Assembly: GCA_035772405.1 (NCBI GenBank) | Contig: JAYKKM010000417.1 | Coordinates: forward strand, 217,001-281,000 | Direction of reading: 5' to 3' | Length of the DNA: 64,000 nt | DNA from: Chrysogorgia sp. JL179-B06 | Taxonomy: Eukaryota > Cnidaria > Anthozoa > Scleralcyonacea > Chrysogorgiidae | Part shown: positions 32,543-42,242 of the stretch, piece by piece | Layout: each line of letters begins with the position of its first letter | How positions within the stretch are numbered: the first letter of the stretch is position 1 | Position numbers and translations under genes: made by a program | The notes under the pieces: model-generated | Databases searched by the model: none | What the model saw: the letters and a program-made list of their open reading frames with translations, nothing else | Told to the model about the DNA's origin: nothing

Positions 32543-33872
32543 CTAAATGTCATGTAATAATCTTGCAGGTGTTTTTAAACCTATTTTTATTTCATTTCGA
32601 AACTCTCCTATATAAAGTAATACTCCAGCGATAGTATTTTGTGAAAAATTAAAATCAATGTTTACATTTCCTGAGGGTCGTGAAGGTAATACACTAAGAT
32701 TAGAATCTTTATTGCTTATTAAATCAAATCCAAGCATTGCATATCCATTTTTAAAATCATTAAATGTAAACGGCATATGTTTATATTTTCGATTCAAAAC
32801 ATTCTGTAGATTTGAATAAGCTTCTTCAGCAGATGTAATTTTCATAACAGTGTTATTATTTACCGAAACACTAACATTCGAGTAGTGGGGCCATGTAAAG
32901 TTAAAATATTACGCGTATACGCCCCATTACAATTAGCGAGAGGTATAAAAACTATAAATAATCTTGTAGGACACGCACCATTAAAAGCATCGACAACTTC
33001 ATGACTCGTTCTACCTGGTAATATATTTTCGCTAATGCATCGATAATTACTAGTATAATATTTCGCTTCCATGTGTTTATCAACAAATGCCGTATTTAAT
33101 GCCACACGTAGTTGATCGTTGGGTTTAAAAACAGGTATTTTAATCTTTAAATCATCTAAGGATAGTTCTGTATTGGCTAAACTTAAAGCAATATCATCTG
33201 CACCAGATAATAAAATAGATTTTAATACTCTTGTTAAACGTAATTCTATTTTAAATGCTGAAGGAATAATAATTTCCCCACCACCATCGCTAAATAATGA
33301 GGTATCAATTGTATCAATTACTGTTTTGACTTGATTTTTCAACACTCTAGAATAACCACCAGCATTAACAACGTCCGTTCCATTCTCAAATCCAACTATA
33401 TTATCCATACCCCACGCTGTATCAAGATGAGAAAAATTAATATATTTACATGCATCGTGTTTTGGATTATTTTCACGCGATAGATATTTAATAATTGAAG
33501 TAATATGGGACATATTTCCCGAAGTGTAACTAAAGTATCGTTTATTTTTAATTATTTTGTTTTCCACATTGTTCGAAGAGGTAACGGTAAAATTGATTTC
33601 CCTCCAGCAGCAACAGTGCCTGCAATAGCCCCTGTTGTTTTATGTACTAATGACACTTTAGAAAACATTTGCGCTTCGCTTGTTTTTAAGACACCGACTG
33701 CGTTTCCGTGTCTTGTGAACGTAACAACATTTGCAGTCGGGTCTTTAGGTGTTGGTACAATCTCACATTCAGAAAATTCAGTAAAGTAGTGTTTAGAAGT
33801 AAATAATTGTAAAGGTGAAGAAAATAATACATCGTGTTGTTCAATCTCTTCCACAGCTTTTGAATTAATTTT
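32543..33872 (-). pseudogene. Hexon-like major capsid protein of the Polinton
   Basis: Three frames of one gene: 33552-33854 (KAVEEIEQHDVLFSSPLQLF and FTRHGNAVGVLKTSEAQMF), 32860-33567 (AFKIELRLTRVLKSILLSG; FKPNDQLRVALNTAF) and 32543-32845 (GYAMLGFDLISNKDSNLSVL; GNVNIDFNFSQNTIAGVLLY). The N-terminal opening and the FDL...GN.NIDF.F ending match the pattern I know for double-jelly-roll capsid proteins of Polinton/adintovirus. Roughly 440 residues. Breaks near 33560 and 32850; the start codon is not clear because a TAG precedes the frame. Confidence 0.65.
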
Positions 33873-33879
33873 CTAAACG

Positions 33880-34036
33880 TTAATCTTTAATATCTTTCCG
33901 ACTGTACGCAACCCTGGGGAAAAACATTCCTAATGCCATTCCTGCACCAAAAGCACCACCTTGTTGTTGTTTTTTTCTTTTACCATGTAATCTAGACTTC
34001 TTTTTTTTTTATTATTATAATATTTCTTCGCTTCAT
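33880..34036 (-). pseudogene. Small basic Gly/hydrophobic protein, second core-like protein
   Basis: Start at 34036 (MKRRNIIIIKKK). A run of about ten A shifts the frame, after which it reads SRLHGKRKKQQQGGAFGAGM and ALGMFFPRVAYSRKD. Same architecture as the 30101-30417 protein: a basic stretch, GG, then a hydrophobic segment. Lies just upstream of the hexon-like gene. Confidence 0.45.
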
Positions 34037-35553
34037 TTTTTTTTAAAAAATAACAAAATAAGACAAGTTTTTTTAAGAAAAATAATTCATTTATTTTACT
34101 TTTAATGTAATTTATAGTTTACAGTATTTTCCTTTTTTAAAACAAAAAAACAACAATTAATTTCTATTTTGTAAAATTGAACGTAATACATCTGGATCAA
34201 TTTTTTCTGATAATCAGGGTTTAAGGTATGCGGTAGACCAATATTAGAATTTAATACTAGAAATACGTTATACGCAACACCCCTCGCCCACTACTGTTTG
34301 AAACTTTTATAGTTGCTAATTTACTACTGTAATACAGTACTGTAGTATATGACGTCATCAGCGTTCAATAATTTTTGTTTTGGACACCTCCGTTCAATAA
34401 TTCACAGTATTCGACGGAAATGGGGAACAGTGACACCAAAGACTGTTAAAGAATGAAGGAAGAAAGTGCATTCTCTTTATCATTCAAATGTCTAGGGGTG
34501 CATATAGTGCAAATGTGTGGACATCAATTTGGTTTTAATACAGTATTAGGGATTCTATCCCGATTGTTGGTGAGGATAGATGCTCTTGAGGTCTCAATGC
34601 AGGGCAGAGAAACTGACCTTTCCTAAGTCTGGACATGAAACTGATCGGTTAATAGAAACCATAGGATTGGTACCATATGTTAGTTAAGAAATGTCTTGAA
34701 GGCATTTTACCACCATTTCTAAAGAACTATTTTAATCTCAATGAATTTGTTCATTGCATACATGTAAGATCATTATCTAATATCTATTGCCTTAATTGAC
34801 AGTACTACATTTGTAGGATTTATACAACTTTCAAGTTATAATTAGTTTTTGTAACATATTGTAGACATACAGTACATATGAATACAGTATGTGTAATAAA
34901 TTTATATTTGTAATAAATAATAATTGTAATTTGTTAGGAAACAGGACCCCATCAATACCAGTGTTAGCATTCAACAGGCTATCCTGTATTTTTATTAGTA
35001 TTATTAATAATGCCTAAACTTTTTCCAATCCCAGAATGTATATAGTACAACTCTCTCGGTTAAGTATTTCAAAATTTGTCTAAAGATTTCTGAACAATCA
35101 CAATGCAGACTATACAAGTTACAACTAACAAACAATAACATGACATGGTTGTTTTATTGAAGATAAAATATTGTTCAACGTACTGTATACATTGTAGGCA
35201 GAAATACAGATATTTTATAGGTTGGCAGACATTCAACGTTTCGAGCGAAAGCCCTTCGTCACTCAAGTCAAGATCGAGTCTTTTATAATTCAACGAAATG
35301 CTAATCCTAATATAACTACCTAACCAAATTACCAACCCTAACCAAAAAACTATGCTGAATATTAATGTATTAAAAATAATGTTTATCGAACTCGACCGGA
35401 AATCGCGGGTTGTCACTATATTATATCAGTAATGCTTGGATGTGTAAATATATATACACTGCTGTAGTGAATGCAAGCTACATAGGCAGTACTGTATACC
35501 TATATCAACCGAATGTATTATGTTGAATTTGTAACCAGCTTCACTCTCCATCT

Positions 35554-35617
35554 GAGTCTCGGTAGCTCAATGGTTAGAAGCAATCAAGTTACAGGTTCGA
35601 TTCCTGTCCAGGACTCA
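35554..35617 (+). other. tRNA-like sequence without anticodon arm (SINE-head-like)
   Basis: A-box-like TAGCTCAATGG (35563) and a perfect B box GGTTCGATTCC (35594). The T arm ACAGG/CCTGT pairs fully, and acceptor-like ends GAGTCT and GGACTC pair. Only about nine bases lie where the 17-base anticodon arm should be, so it is a tRNA-derived relic or SINE head, not a functional tRNA. Confidence 0.6.
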
Positions 35618-36269
35618 GAATCATTTTATGAGGATTCAGCTACTCCAATCTCTCCCTTATTCACTATACAGCAGTGTATATATTAACACTGACCAGTCAT
35701 ACAGTAATGCTTGTTTATATACTATAAATTGTAGGCCAGGCCCAGGTCGTATAAACACTGAAACACAGCTATAGTCTACTATATAGGCTCATTATTAAGC
35801 ACAGAATAAACATACTGTATATTTCAAAATATGAACAAACACTTACTGCTACACTGGATATCGTCTTCGAGTCGCTTTGACTTGTTTCTGTCGCAATCCT
35901 TCTAGCTGTGTTGGTTTTGTTACATAAGTATTGAGGTTTTGTTTTTAATAACGACTGTCCCCTCTCGTTCTCTTCTGCTCTGCCAATCGTTATTTAAATT
36001 ACTCATTTCACGTACATTTCACGTTTTTTCGAGTAAAACAACACAACATTATGTTCTCGCTCACGACCAGATAAATATCCTTTTAGATCCATAAATATCC
36101 TTGTTTACCTACTTTCTTCCCCGTGAGCACGTCATCGTAACCAACACAACCGATGTCCGGTTGATGGATACCGATATACGCGGCACAAACTTTTTACAGA
36201 ACTTACTTCACATATACGACCGGACATTGTACACGACCGGACATTCTACCACCCCGTCAAGATTATCAC

Positions 36270-36325
36270 CCTCGCCCCAGCGCCTTCGGCGCTGGACGGC
36301 GCTTCGCGCCGTCAGGGCGAGGGGA
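36270..36325 (-). promoter_or_regulatory. 5' multi-hairpin of Helentron-like copy 2
   Basis: Outer stem CCCTCGCCC/GGGCGAGGG with two inner hairpins, GACGGCGC-gaa-GCGCCGTC and CAGCGCC-gaa-GGCGCTG. Same topology and GAA loops as copy 1 but longer, different stems. Confidence 0.75.
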
Positions 36326-36527
36326 AAATATCATCTTGAGTAGGTTTTTTGGGTTTTTTCACGTTTTACATAAAAATAGTTGGAAGAATAATTTTTTCCT
36401 TTACATTTTCCAGTAAGTAAATTGAAATATTCGTCAGATGTTAAATTGTTATTCATTATTTTTCTTCAAATAATTTTATATTAATTATTATATTTTCTGC
36501 AGTCAAAATGACGTCGTCACTACCATA

Positions 36528-36968
36528 TTAAAGATGAAATTGAATGTATTCTTGAGCTTCTGCGGTGTTTCTTTGAAGCAAAACATTAGGAAATATTTCT
36601 CTTTCCATTTTTAAGTGGTGCAATATTTGTTTATTCTCGTCTATATCATATTTAAATAAAAATCTTTTTTCAAACAATAACATTTGTTGTCCATCAAATT
36701 GTTTATCTTTTAATTTTGTGTTTTTTAACATTACTACACTACCATATTTTCTTTTACGAGTTATTGGATTTTGATTGATTACTGGATCGATTGTAAAATT
36801 AATTTTTTTGAAATAAGAAATATAAAAATATATATTAATTCCTGTGTACACAATCCAATAAATTTGTTTTTCATTTTTATTTTCAGCATATGTGTTAAAG
36901 GGATAACTAAAATCATATTCTTCAACCTGTAGAACGTTCCTTACTGTTTTAAGATGAATTTTAAGCAT
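36528..36968 (-). CDS. Unknown Polinton protein downstream of penton-like gene
   Basis: Start ATG at 36968 overlaps the penton-like stop (ATGCTTAA). About 146 residues without interruption: MLKIHLKTVRNVLQVEEYDF, an aromatic stretch YWIVYTGINIYFYISYF (possible membrane or beta segment), then basic KRKYGSVVMLKNTK and a helical C-terminus. Overlap and strand point to co-expression with the penton-like protein. Family unknown; one of the element's intact frames. Confidence 0.55.
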   Translation of the reverse strand: MLKIHLKTVRNVLQVEEYDFSYPFNTYAENKNEKQIYWIVYTGINIYFYISYFKKINFTIDPVINQNPITRKRKYGSVVMLKNTKLKDKQFDGQQMLLFEKRFLFKYDIDENKQILHHLKMEREIFPNVLLQRNTAEAQEYIQFHL

Positions 36969-37181
36969 AATGAATTGAACAATCCAACGAAACAGTTCCA
37001 GAATCAAAAGGAATCAAATTATCTCCACTGTCTTTAATTTTAATATTTAATTCGTTAATAACGCTCTTTTTAAATTTCTTTAATATTTTTGAAGGTGTAA
37101 AACAAACTAATTCACCATTTCCTTTTCCTTGACCCGACCACTGAATAGGAACTGTTGTTAACAATTCAGAATAAGAATCAC

Positions 37182-37302
37182 TGTAGTGTTTTAAACGTTT
37201 TATTTATCACAGTGAACGGTTCACAACACAAAGATATCGACAAAAACAAAGAACAGCAAACTCGCGTGATCTGACGTCACGACTCGTACTCAGGACACTA
37301 CA
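37182..37302 (-). repeat. Gypsy-2 3' LTR
   Basis: TGTAGTGTTTTAAACGTTTT ... CAGGACACTACA, ends TG/CA. One of the two nearly identical LTR copies. Confidence 0.95.
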
Positions 37303-37428
37303 TTCCTCCCTCCTAGTTTTAAACATATTTATGGTAATATAAATTCAAACGTTCTCCGTTCGAGTTAAACAAGGTCTATCACTGACAATGTCATTACTCG
37401 TAGCGTTCTGGGGCTTTATGCTCTCTTG

Positions 37429-39115
37429 CTAGATAACGTCTTGTGAGACTTCTGGGAATAAGGATACTGTTCCATTAATCTGGGTGGTATTCTCGCTTTG
37501 TGACTCCGGTTGTATATGTGGTGGTATTACCGGTACTGTGGGTTGCGTTGCACGGGCTATAAGCTGATCGTGGTGTCTCCGCACGATGGTGCCGTTTTCC
37601 AAGGCAATTCTGGCGGATACTGGGCCAGTTTCTTCAACAATGGTTCCCGGAAGCCATTTCCGATTACCAGAATAGTTCCGTGCTTGAACATCGTCACCAA
37701 CAGATAATGGTCGTGATCGACTGTGCTGATCGTGTTGAACTCTCTGTCTTGACTGTGCCATGTTGACTTTCATCGCAACGTTTGGCCTTAAAAGGTCAAG
37801 ATGTGTTCTCAGGGTGCGGCCCCATCGCAGCTGTGTGGGAGATTCGCCTGTAGTTGCCTGCGGAGTTACACGATAACTCAACAGGAACCGAGAGAGTTTT
37901 GTCTCGATACTCCCTCTCCCTTGTTTCTTCATTCCTTGTTTAAAAGTCTGCACAGCCCTTTCCACCAAACCATTTGAAGAGGGGTGATATGGTGCGGAGG
38001 TTACATGTCGCAAACCATTTCTCTGTGTGAAAATCTTGAAATCATCAATAGTGAAGACAGAAACATTGTTCGACACTAGCATTTCTGGCAGACAATGAGT
38101 CGCAAAAGTAGCTCTGAGCTTCTCGATGGTTGCTTCCGTCGTTGCAGAATTGACACAATGGATGTCTAGCCACTTGGAATGAGCATCTATGACAAGGAGA
38201 AACATTTTCCCCATAAAAGGGCCAACATAATTGATGTGGACTCGGGCCCATGGGCGACTGGGCCATTCCCAGGGATATAGCGGTACCGGTGCCGGAGATT
38301 TCCTGTGTGCTTGGCAAACTTGGCAGCTTTTTACTCTTTCCTCGAGTGCTGAATCCATTTTCGGCCACCAGACGTGATTTCCTGCTATGCTCTTCATTCT
38401 TACAATGCCCGGATGACTATCATGGTAACTGTAAAGGCCCTTGTGTGTGTTAATCGTTAAGAATTTCCTTGAGCTCTCGTCAACCAGCATCTGTTCGTAT
38501 GCATGGCTCAGGTCTAATTCTGTGAAGGTTTGACCACCAGCAAGCTTTGTGTAGAGATCATCCAACTTGGGAATGAGGTATGCATCAAGCTTGGACACTT
38601 TGTTGACTGTGAGTTTATAATCACCACATACTCTCACAGTTCCATCTGATTTGACTACTGGCACGATGGGAGTGGCCCACTCCGAACATTGGACCGGTTG
38701 GATTATCCCAGCTTTCTCACTCATCACTGACAGTGATGCTACTGTGTCGACTTCCATATCTAGGGGTGTCCCATTGATGTCCATGTTCACTTTGTATGGT
38801 GATGGGCGTCTGTTATCAAATGTAAACAGTTCATATAAATCTTCGCTTTCCCTTCCTCCCATTTCCTTTTCTTCACCTTCGAGGTGGTGGTTTGCTTGAG
38901 GCTTGTCTCCACTGTTGTTCACCCGGTGTTTTCTTCCCCCGTTCTTTACTGCGACAGGCCCTGGAGATATGACCAATTTTCCCACATGCATGGCACTTAG
39001 CTTCTTTAAAGCGGCATTCTCTGGGGTTGTGGTTCCCATCACATCGACTACACTTAACTGGGTTGTCTTTTTCGTGCTCCTTGGGAAGGTCCCTTGAACC
39101 TCCTAACTGGTTCAC
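37429..39115 (-). pseudogene. pol: Gypsy-2 nucleocapsid and deleted pol (RT fingers fused to integrase)
   Basis: Two CCHC knuckles (CSRCDGNHNPREC, CHACGKIGHISRAC) at about 38950-39060. A second frame (37429-39042, 537 codons) then reads a truncated protease (MEVDTVASLSVMSE, with DTVA instead of DTGA), RT fingers (WATPIVPVVKSDGTVRVCGD, ELDLSHAYEQMLVDE), and jumps in frame to the integrase zinc finger (HPGIVRMKSIAGNHVWWPKM, CQVCQAHRK), core (VSNNVSVFT, SAPYHPSSNGLVERAVQTFK) and C-terminal domain. YVDD, RT thumb and RNase H are absent. Confidence 0.9.
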
Positions 39116-39136
39116 CGAATTTCCTTGGGAATTGTT

Positions 39137-39658
39137 TTAATGCAAATCCATAGCATCTTTCTCGGATGTTTCGAAGGCTATTGCCAAGTCAATTGCTCTC
39201 TTTAAAGTCAATTTTGGCTCAGCCAACAGGCGACGTTGAATCTTGTCGTTACTCGACCCACAAACTAAACGGTCGCGCAACATTTCTTCTAAAGATGCTC
39301 CGAAATCACAATTTTCAGAGAGGTGTCGTAACTCAGCTAAAAACACTAGAATGGTCTCACCTTGTTGCTGGCTGCGGGTATTGAAGCGAAAACGTACAAC
39401 TATCACGGAAGGCTTCGGCTTGTAGTGTTCTTGTACTAGCTTTGCCAGGTCTTCATAGCTCTTTTCCTTGGGATCTGCAGGGGAAACTAGGCTTCTGATG
39501 AGCTTGTATGTTTTTGCTCCAACGCTAACCAAGAAAATAGATCGCTTTTTGTCTCCATCCGTGATTTCGTTGGCTTCGAAGAAGTGGTGTACACGTTCTA
39601 CGTAATGACGCCATTCCTCGGTTTCATTATATTCGTCGACTTTTCCAAACGTCGGCAT
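39137..39658 (-). CDS. gag: Gypsy-2 gag
   Basis: 174 codons starting MPTFGKVDEYNETEEWRHYV, with the gag helix pattern YEDLAKLVQEHYKPKPSVIV, FRFNTRSQQQGETILVFLAE and ELRHLSENCDFG, all typical of Gypsy gag. It ends with a TAA that sits directly before the CCHC region in the same frame zone, so the stop may be a recoding site or a lesion. Confidence 0.85.
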   Translation of the reverse strand: MPTFGKVDEYNETEEWRHYVERVHHFFEANEITDGDKKRSIFLVSVGAKTYKLIRSLVSPADPKEKSYEDLAKLVQEHYKPKPSVIVVRFRFNTRSQQQGETILVFLAELRHLSENCDFGASLEEMLRDRLVCGSSNDKIQRRLLAEPKLTLKRAIDLAIAFETSEKDAMDLH

Positions 39659-39748
39659 AACTGTTTTCGGTTTAAATCAGCTCGCTTCGTAGTCGCACGA
39701 GATGTCGCTATCCCTTTGCCAACGTTGATCAGTTTACCTCGTCGCCAA

Positions 39749-39869
39749 TGTAGTGTTTTAAACGTTTTATTTATCACAGTGAACGGTTCACAACACAAAG
39801 ATATCGACAAAAAAAAAGAACAGCAAACTCGCGTGATCTGACGTCACGACTCGTACTCAGGACTCTACA
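39749..39869 (-). repeat. Gypsy-2 5' LTR
   Basis: Same 121 bp as the 3' LTR except an A/C difference in the AAAAA run and CAGGACTCTACA in place of CAGGACACTACA. Confidence 0.95.
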
Positions 39870-40564
39870 ATCACCAACTAATGTTGCTTCTAATTCGTCA
39901 CAATATATAAACATTTTATTTAAACCATCTGATACATCGGGTAAATAATCGACTTCTTTTCCAATAAAATTTTCTTTTTCATTATTTAATTTGATTATTG
40001 AATTTTTAAAACCCAACATAAACGATAAAGTATCACTCATATTTAATTCAAAATTTATTTTTTCAACTTTTTCAGATAAACGCAATTTAGAACCCTCACC
40101 TCCATCATGAGCTTTTTTACTATTATATTGTATAAGCCAATATTCTATTCCAAAATTAACATTTAAATATACTTTTCCATTCTTTTCTAAACTCAAATCA
40201 ACATCATATTATTTTAAAATATTATTCAAATAATCAAGTAAACGGTTTAAATCATAAATTCCTGTAGGAATATTATATTTCACACTCGTAAGAATAATCT
40301 GCTCGTTGTACTTTTTAACACCAATTTTATTCTTCATGAATTTCTGAAAATCGTATGTAAAAGTGAAATAACATTTTTCATCAACATTTTTCATCAACAT
40401 TTTTTGTAGTCAACGGGTAACACTTTTTTGTACATCTATATATGCATCTTTATTTAGAGCGTCAATAGGTTGAACAAGATGCATTGTAAATTTATTTGTT
40501 AAATTAGAAATTCCAGTTTTATTATTGTATTACCCGCGATATATCAACTCATTTTTTTAATAAT

Positions 40565-40745
40565 TGTAATTCTTCACGATAAAAAATTCCTTCAATTTTT
40601 TCACTTTTAAATCTTTTAATTGATATGTGACAGGGTTGGTTACAAAAATTTTTCAACTTTAAATATTTCCTTTGTCCAACGTCTAAGACTGCTTTTTGCT
40701 GTCATAAAATCGGTAATAAAAAAGTTTACAAACAGCTTTTTCGGT
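40565..40745 (-). pseudogene. Polinton integrase C-terminal (SH3-like) fragment
   Basis: Three adjacent frames give RRWTKEIFKVEKFL, VTNPVTYQLKDLK and EKIEGIFYREELQLLKK, the closing motif set of retroviral-like integrases in Polintons. No zinc finger or D,D-E core was found upstream, so only the tail survives, or it is a domain reused in another protein. Confidence 0.6.
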
Positions 40746-40943
40746 GGGTTTAGAAAAAAGAAAACAAATCTCTTCATCATCATCATCATCAATGATTGTA
40801 TCATTGTCCATTTTTTCATATTTTTTTTCACGAGGTAAATCAAAATCATTATTTTTCTTTTTCTTAAACGTTTTCTTTTTTTCAGCTATACCACCGTTTA
40901 CAGCATGATTATATTTGCGTAATCCTTCAACAATAAGTGTCAT
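40683..40943 (-). CDS. Small Lys/Asp-rich Polinton ORF
   Basis: 86 residues starting MTLIVEGLRKYNHAVNGGIA, with basic (KKKTFKKKKNNDF) then acidic (DNDTIIDDDDDEE) clusters. ATGA overlap with the preceding gene. Its C-terminus (YYRFYDSKKQS) leads by a one-base shift into the integrase tail fragment, so it may be the N-terminal part of one broken gene. Confidence 0.4.
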   Translation of the reverse strand: MTLIVEGLRKYNHAVNGGIAEKKKTFKKKKNNDFDLPREKKYEKMDNDTIIDDDDDEEICFLFSKPTEKAVCKLFYYRFYDSKKQS

Positions 40944-41450
40944 GTCGTCATTTTTTTAATATGAAATGATCCAAATTTCTCGACCCAATTGTCATGGTTT
41001 TCGATCCGTATTTCCCCGTTCATGGGTTGGGTTTCATCATCACCACCATTATCGTTCTTGAACACCAGATCTTTTTCAGGTAAAAGATTTTATTTTAATT
41101 GGTAGAGAATCTCCAATCCATCCCAAGCGTGAGAACGAATAACTAGACGTTCTTCTCCTTTTTTCCAATTTTTAGTTTTTGCAACTTCAAGAAATACTTG
41201 ATCACCAACTTTCAATGAAATTTTACCCAATTGAGTTGTCAATTTACTTAAATCTTCTTTTTTATTTCTAATTTACTATTCATTAGAAAATTCAAACACT
41301 CCTGACTAGTAGGACATACTTTCACAAGATATGCGTTTCCATTTTTTTTTACATTTGTTATAATCGTGAAAGATCATTATACGTTTGTAACACAAACGTA
41401 TGATGTATATATTCCTGTGAATAAAGTTTCATTGAAGTTGTTGCAGCCAT
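40940..41450 (-). pseudogene. Unknown Polinton gene, frameshifted
   Basis: ATG at 41450 (MAATTSMKLYSQEYIHHTFV), TATATATAAA about 48 bp upstream. After frame changes: VKKNGNAYLVKVCPTSQECL, KLTTQLGKISLKVGDQVFLE, KNWKKGEERLVIRSHAWDGL, then NDNGGDDETQPMNGEIRIEN and a stop overlapping the next ATG. Beta-rich character; family unknown. Confidence 0.45.
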
Positions 41451-41701
41451 GGTAGGCTTTTTCGAATGTGATGGTAAAAAGCTAAAAGGATGTTGTATTT
41501 ATATATATTTTTGAAAAAAACAAAAAACAATTTTTATATATAATTTTTTATATAAATTTTTTATATTTATTTTTTATATAATAATTCGTCTAATAACAAC
41601 GTATCACACTTTACATCAAATAAACTAATCTGTTTTTTTTTGTATAATACCTAAAATTTTACACAACTTTTTATGTTGTTTTTTTGTTTTCACTTTACAT
41701 A

Positions 41702-42242
41702 CTATTTTTTTTCTAAAAAAGCATTTAAAGCTTTCCCTATTCGTCCATTACCATCAGAAAAAGGGTGAATGCTTTCAAAAATAAAATAGATTAATACAGA
41801 AATATTTTTTTGTAAATAATGTTCTATGTAAAATTCATTTAAATGTACACAAAACATTTTATACATAAAAAAAATATTTGATCCTTCGTTTTTTTCAAAA
41901 ATACTTATGGTTGCATCATTTATATATATAACAATCATTTATACTTTTAACACCTTTTCCAATATTGTTCGATTGATCTATATGCGAATAAGTATATACA
42001 TACTGACGACCAAGCACTGGTAAATCACATAGGAATAATAGTTTATAAAATTGAAACTTGGGAAGATGATTAGGACATAACAAAGGAATTTTTTCACATT
42101 TTACCAACACAATTTCAACATGTTCGGAAACTGTAATAAAATCATCATTTAGACAATACAGAGCTTCATATTGATCCCGTAATGGTTTTCTTTTTATAAA
42201 ATACATTTTATCCTCCATAAATGTAAAAATATGATCCTTCAT
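41702..42242 (-). pseudogene. Fic-domain protein (AMP transferase-like) in the Polinton
   Basis: Start at 42242 overlaps the upstream TGA by ATGA. The N-terminal part reads MKDHIFTFMEDKMYFIKRKP and ends CYIYK after a frameshift near 41935. The following frame gives INDATISIFEKNEGSN, then VLIYFIFESIHPFSDGNGRI, the Fic signature HPF.DGNGR with catalytic His and the phosphate-binding GNGR; the usual final Arg is Lys (GK). The coding may continue past 41702 in another frame (VCKVKTKKQHKKLC). Family role: transfer of AMP or other phosphate-containing groups to target hydroxyls. Upstream length of 100 residues matches an N-terminal regulatory part. Confidence 0.7.

Larger units (their letters stand above)
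34257..36325 (-). mobile_element. Helentron-like non-autonomous Helitron, copy 2 (inverted)
   Basis: 2069 bp on the minus strand. Starts TCCCCTCGCCC (36325 downward), ends GTATTTCTAG (34257), with GGGCGAGGGG 19-23 bp inside the 3' end, like copy 1. The last 23 bp (GTTGCGTAnnACGTATTTCTAG) match copy 1 almost exactly. Inserted T|T without target duplication. No protein-coding capacity for transposition. Carries a tRNA-like sequence at 35554-35617 and ACGTTTCGAGCG at 35236. Confidence 0.8.
34157..36456 (-). pseudogene. Unknown small Polinton gene split by Helentron-like copy 2
   Basis: The N-terminal part (36456 down to 36326) begins MNNNLTSDEYFNLLTGKCKG. The C-terminal part (34256 down to 34157) contains NSNIGLPHTLNPDY and, in a shifted frame, SEKIDPDVLRSILQNRN. 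The insertion lies between T and T. Without it the gene would be only about 80-90 residues. Frameshifts flank the insertion point. Family unknown. Confidence 0.5.
37182..39869 (-). mobile_element. Ty3/Gypsy retrotransposon Gypsy-2, internally deleted
   Basis: 2688 bp with two 121-bp LTRs differing at only a few bases. Target duplication ATCAC at 37177-37181 and 39870-39874. A polypurine tract (AGGAGGGAGGAA on the minus strand) adjoins the 3' LTR, and a primer site beginning TTGGCGACGAGG adjoins the 5' LTR. Gag is nearly complete, but pol lacks most of protease, RT palm and RNase H. Near-identical LTRs indicate recent insertion compared with the host Polinton's decay. Confidence 0.95.
36961..40530 (-). 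pseudogene. Penton-like minor capsid protein, interrupted by Gypsy-2
   Basis: The N-terminal side (40530-39870) carries NLTNKFTMHLVQPIDALNKD, YNIPTGIYDLNRLLDYLNN and SDTLSFMLGFKN, then FIYCDELEATLVG. The C-terminal side (37181-36961) has TVPIQWSGQGKGNGEL and a run ending NIKIKDSGDNLIPFDSGTV. These are the landmarks of the Polinton protein family that includes C. elegans F54H12.2-like sequences, considered the penton/minor capsid protein. Breaks: stops near 40405 and 40212, plus the 2.7-kb Gypsy inserted with duplication of ATCAC. Confidence 0.75.
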
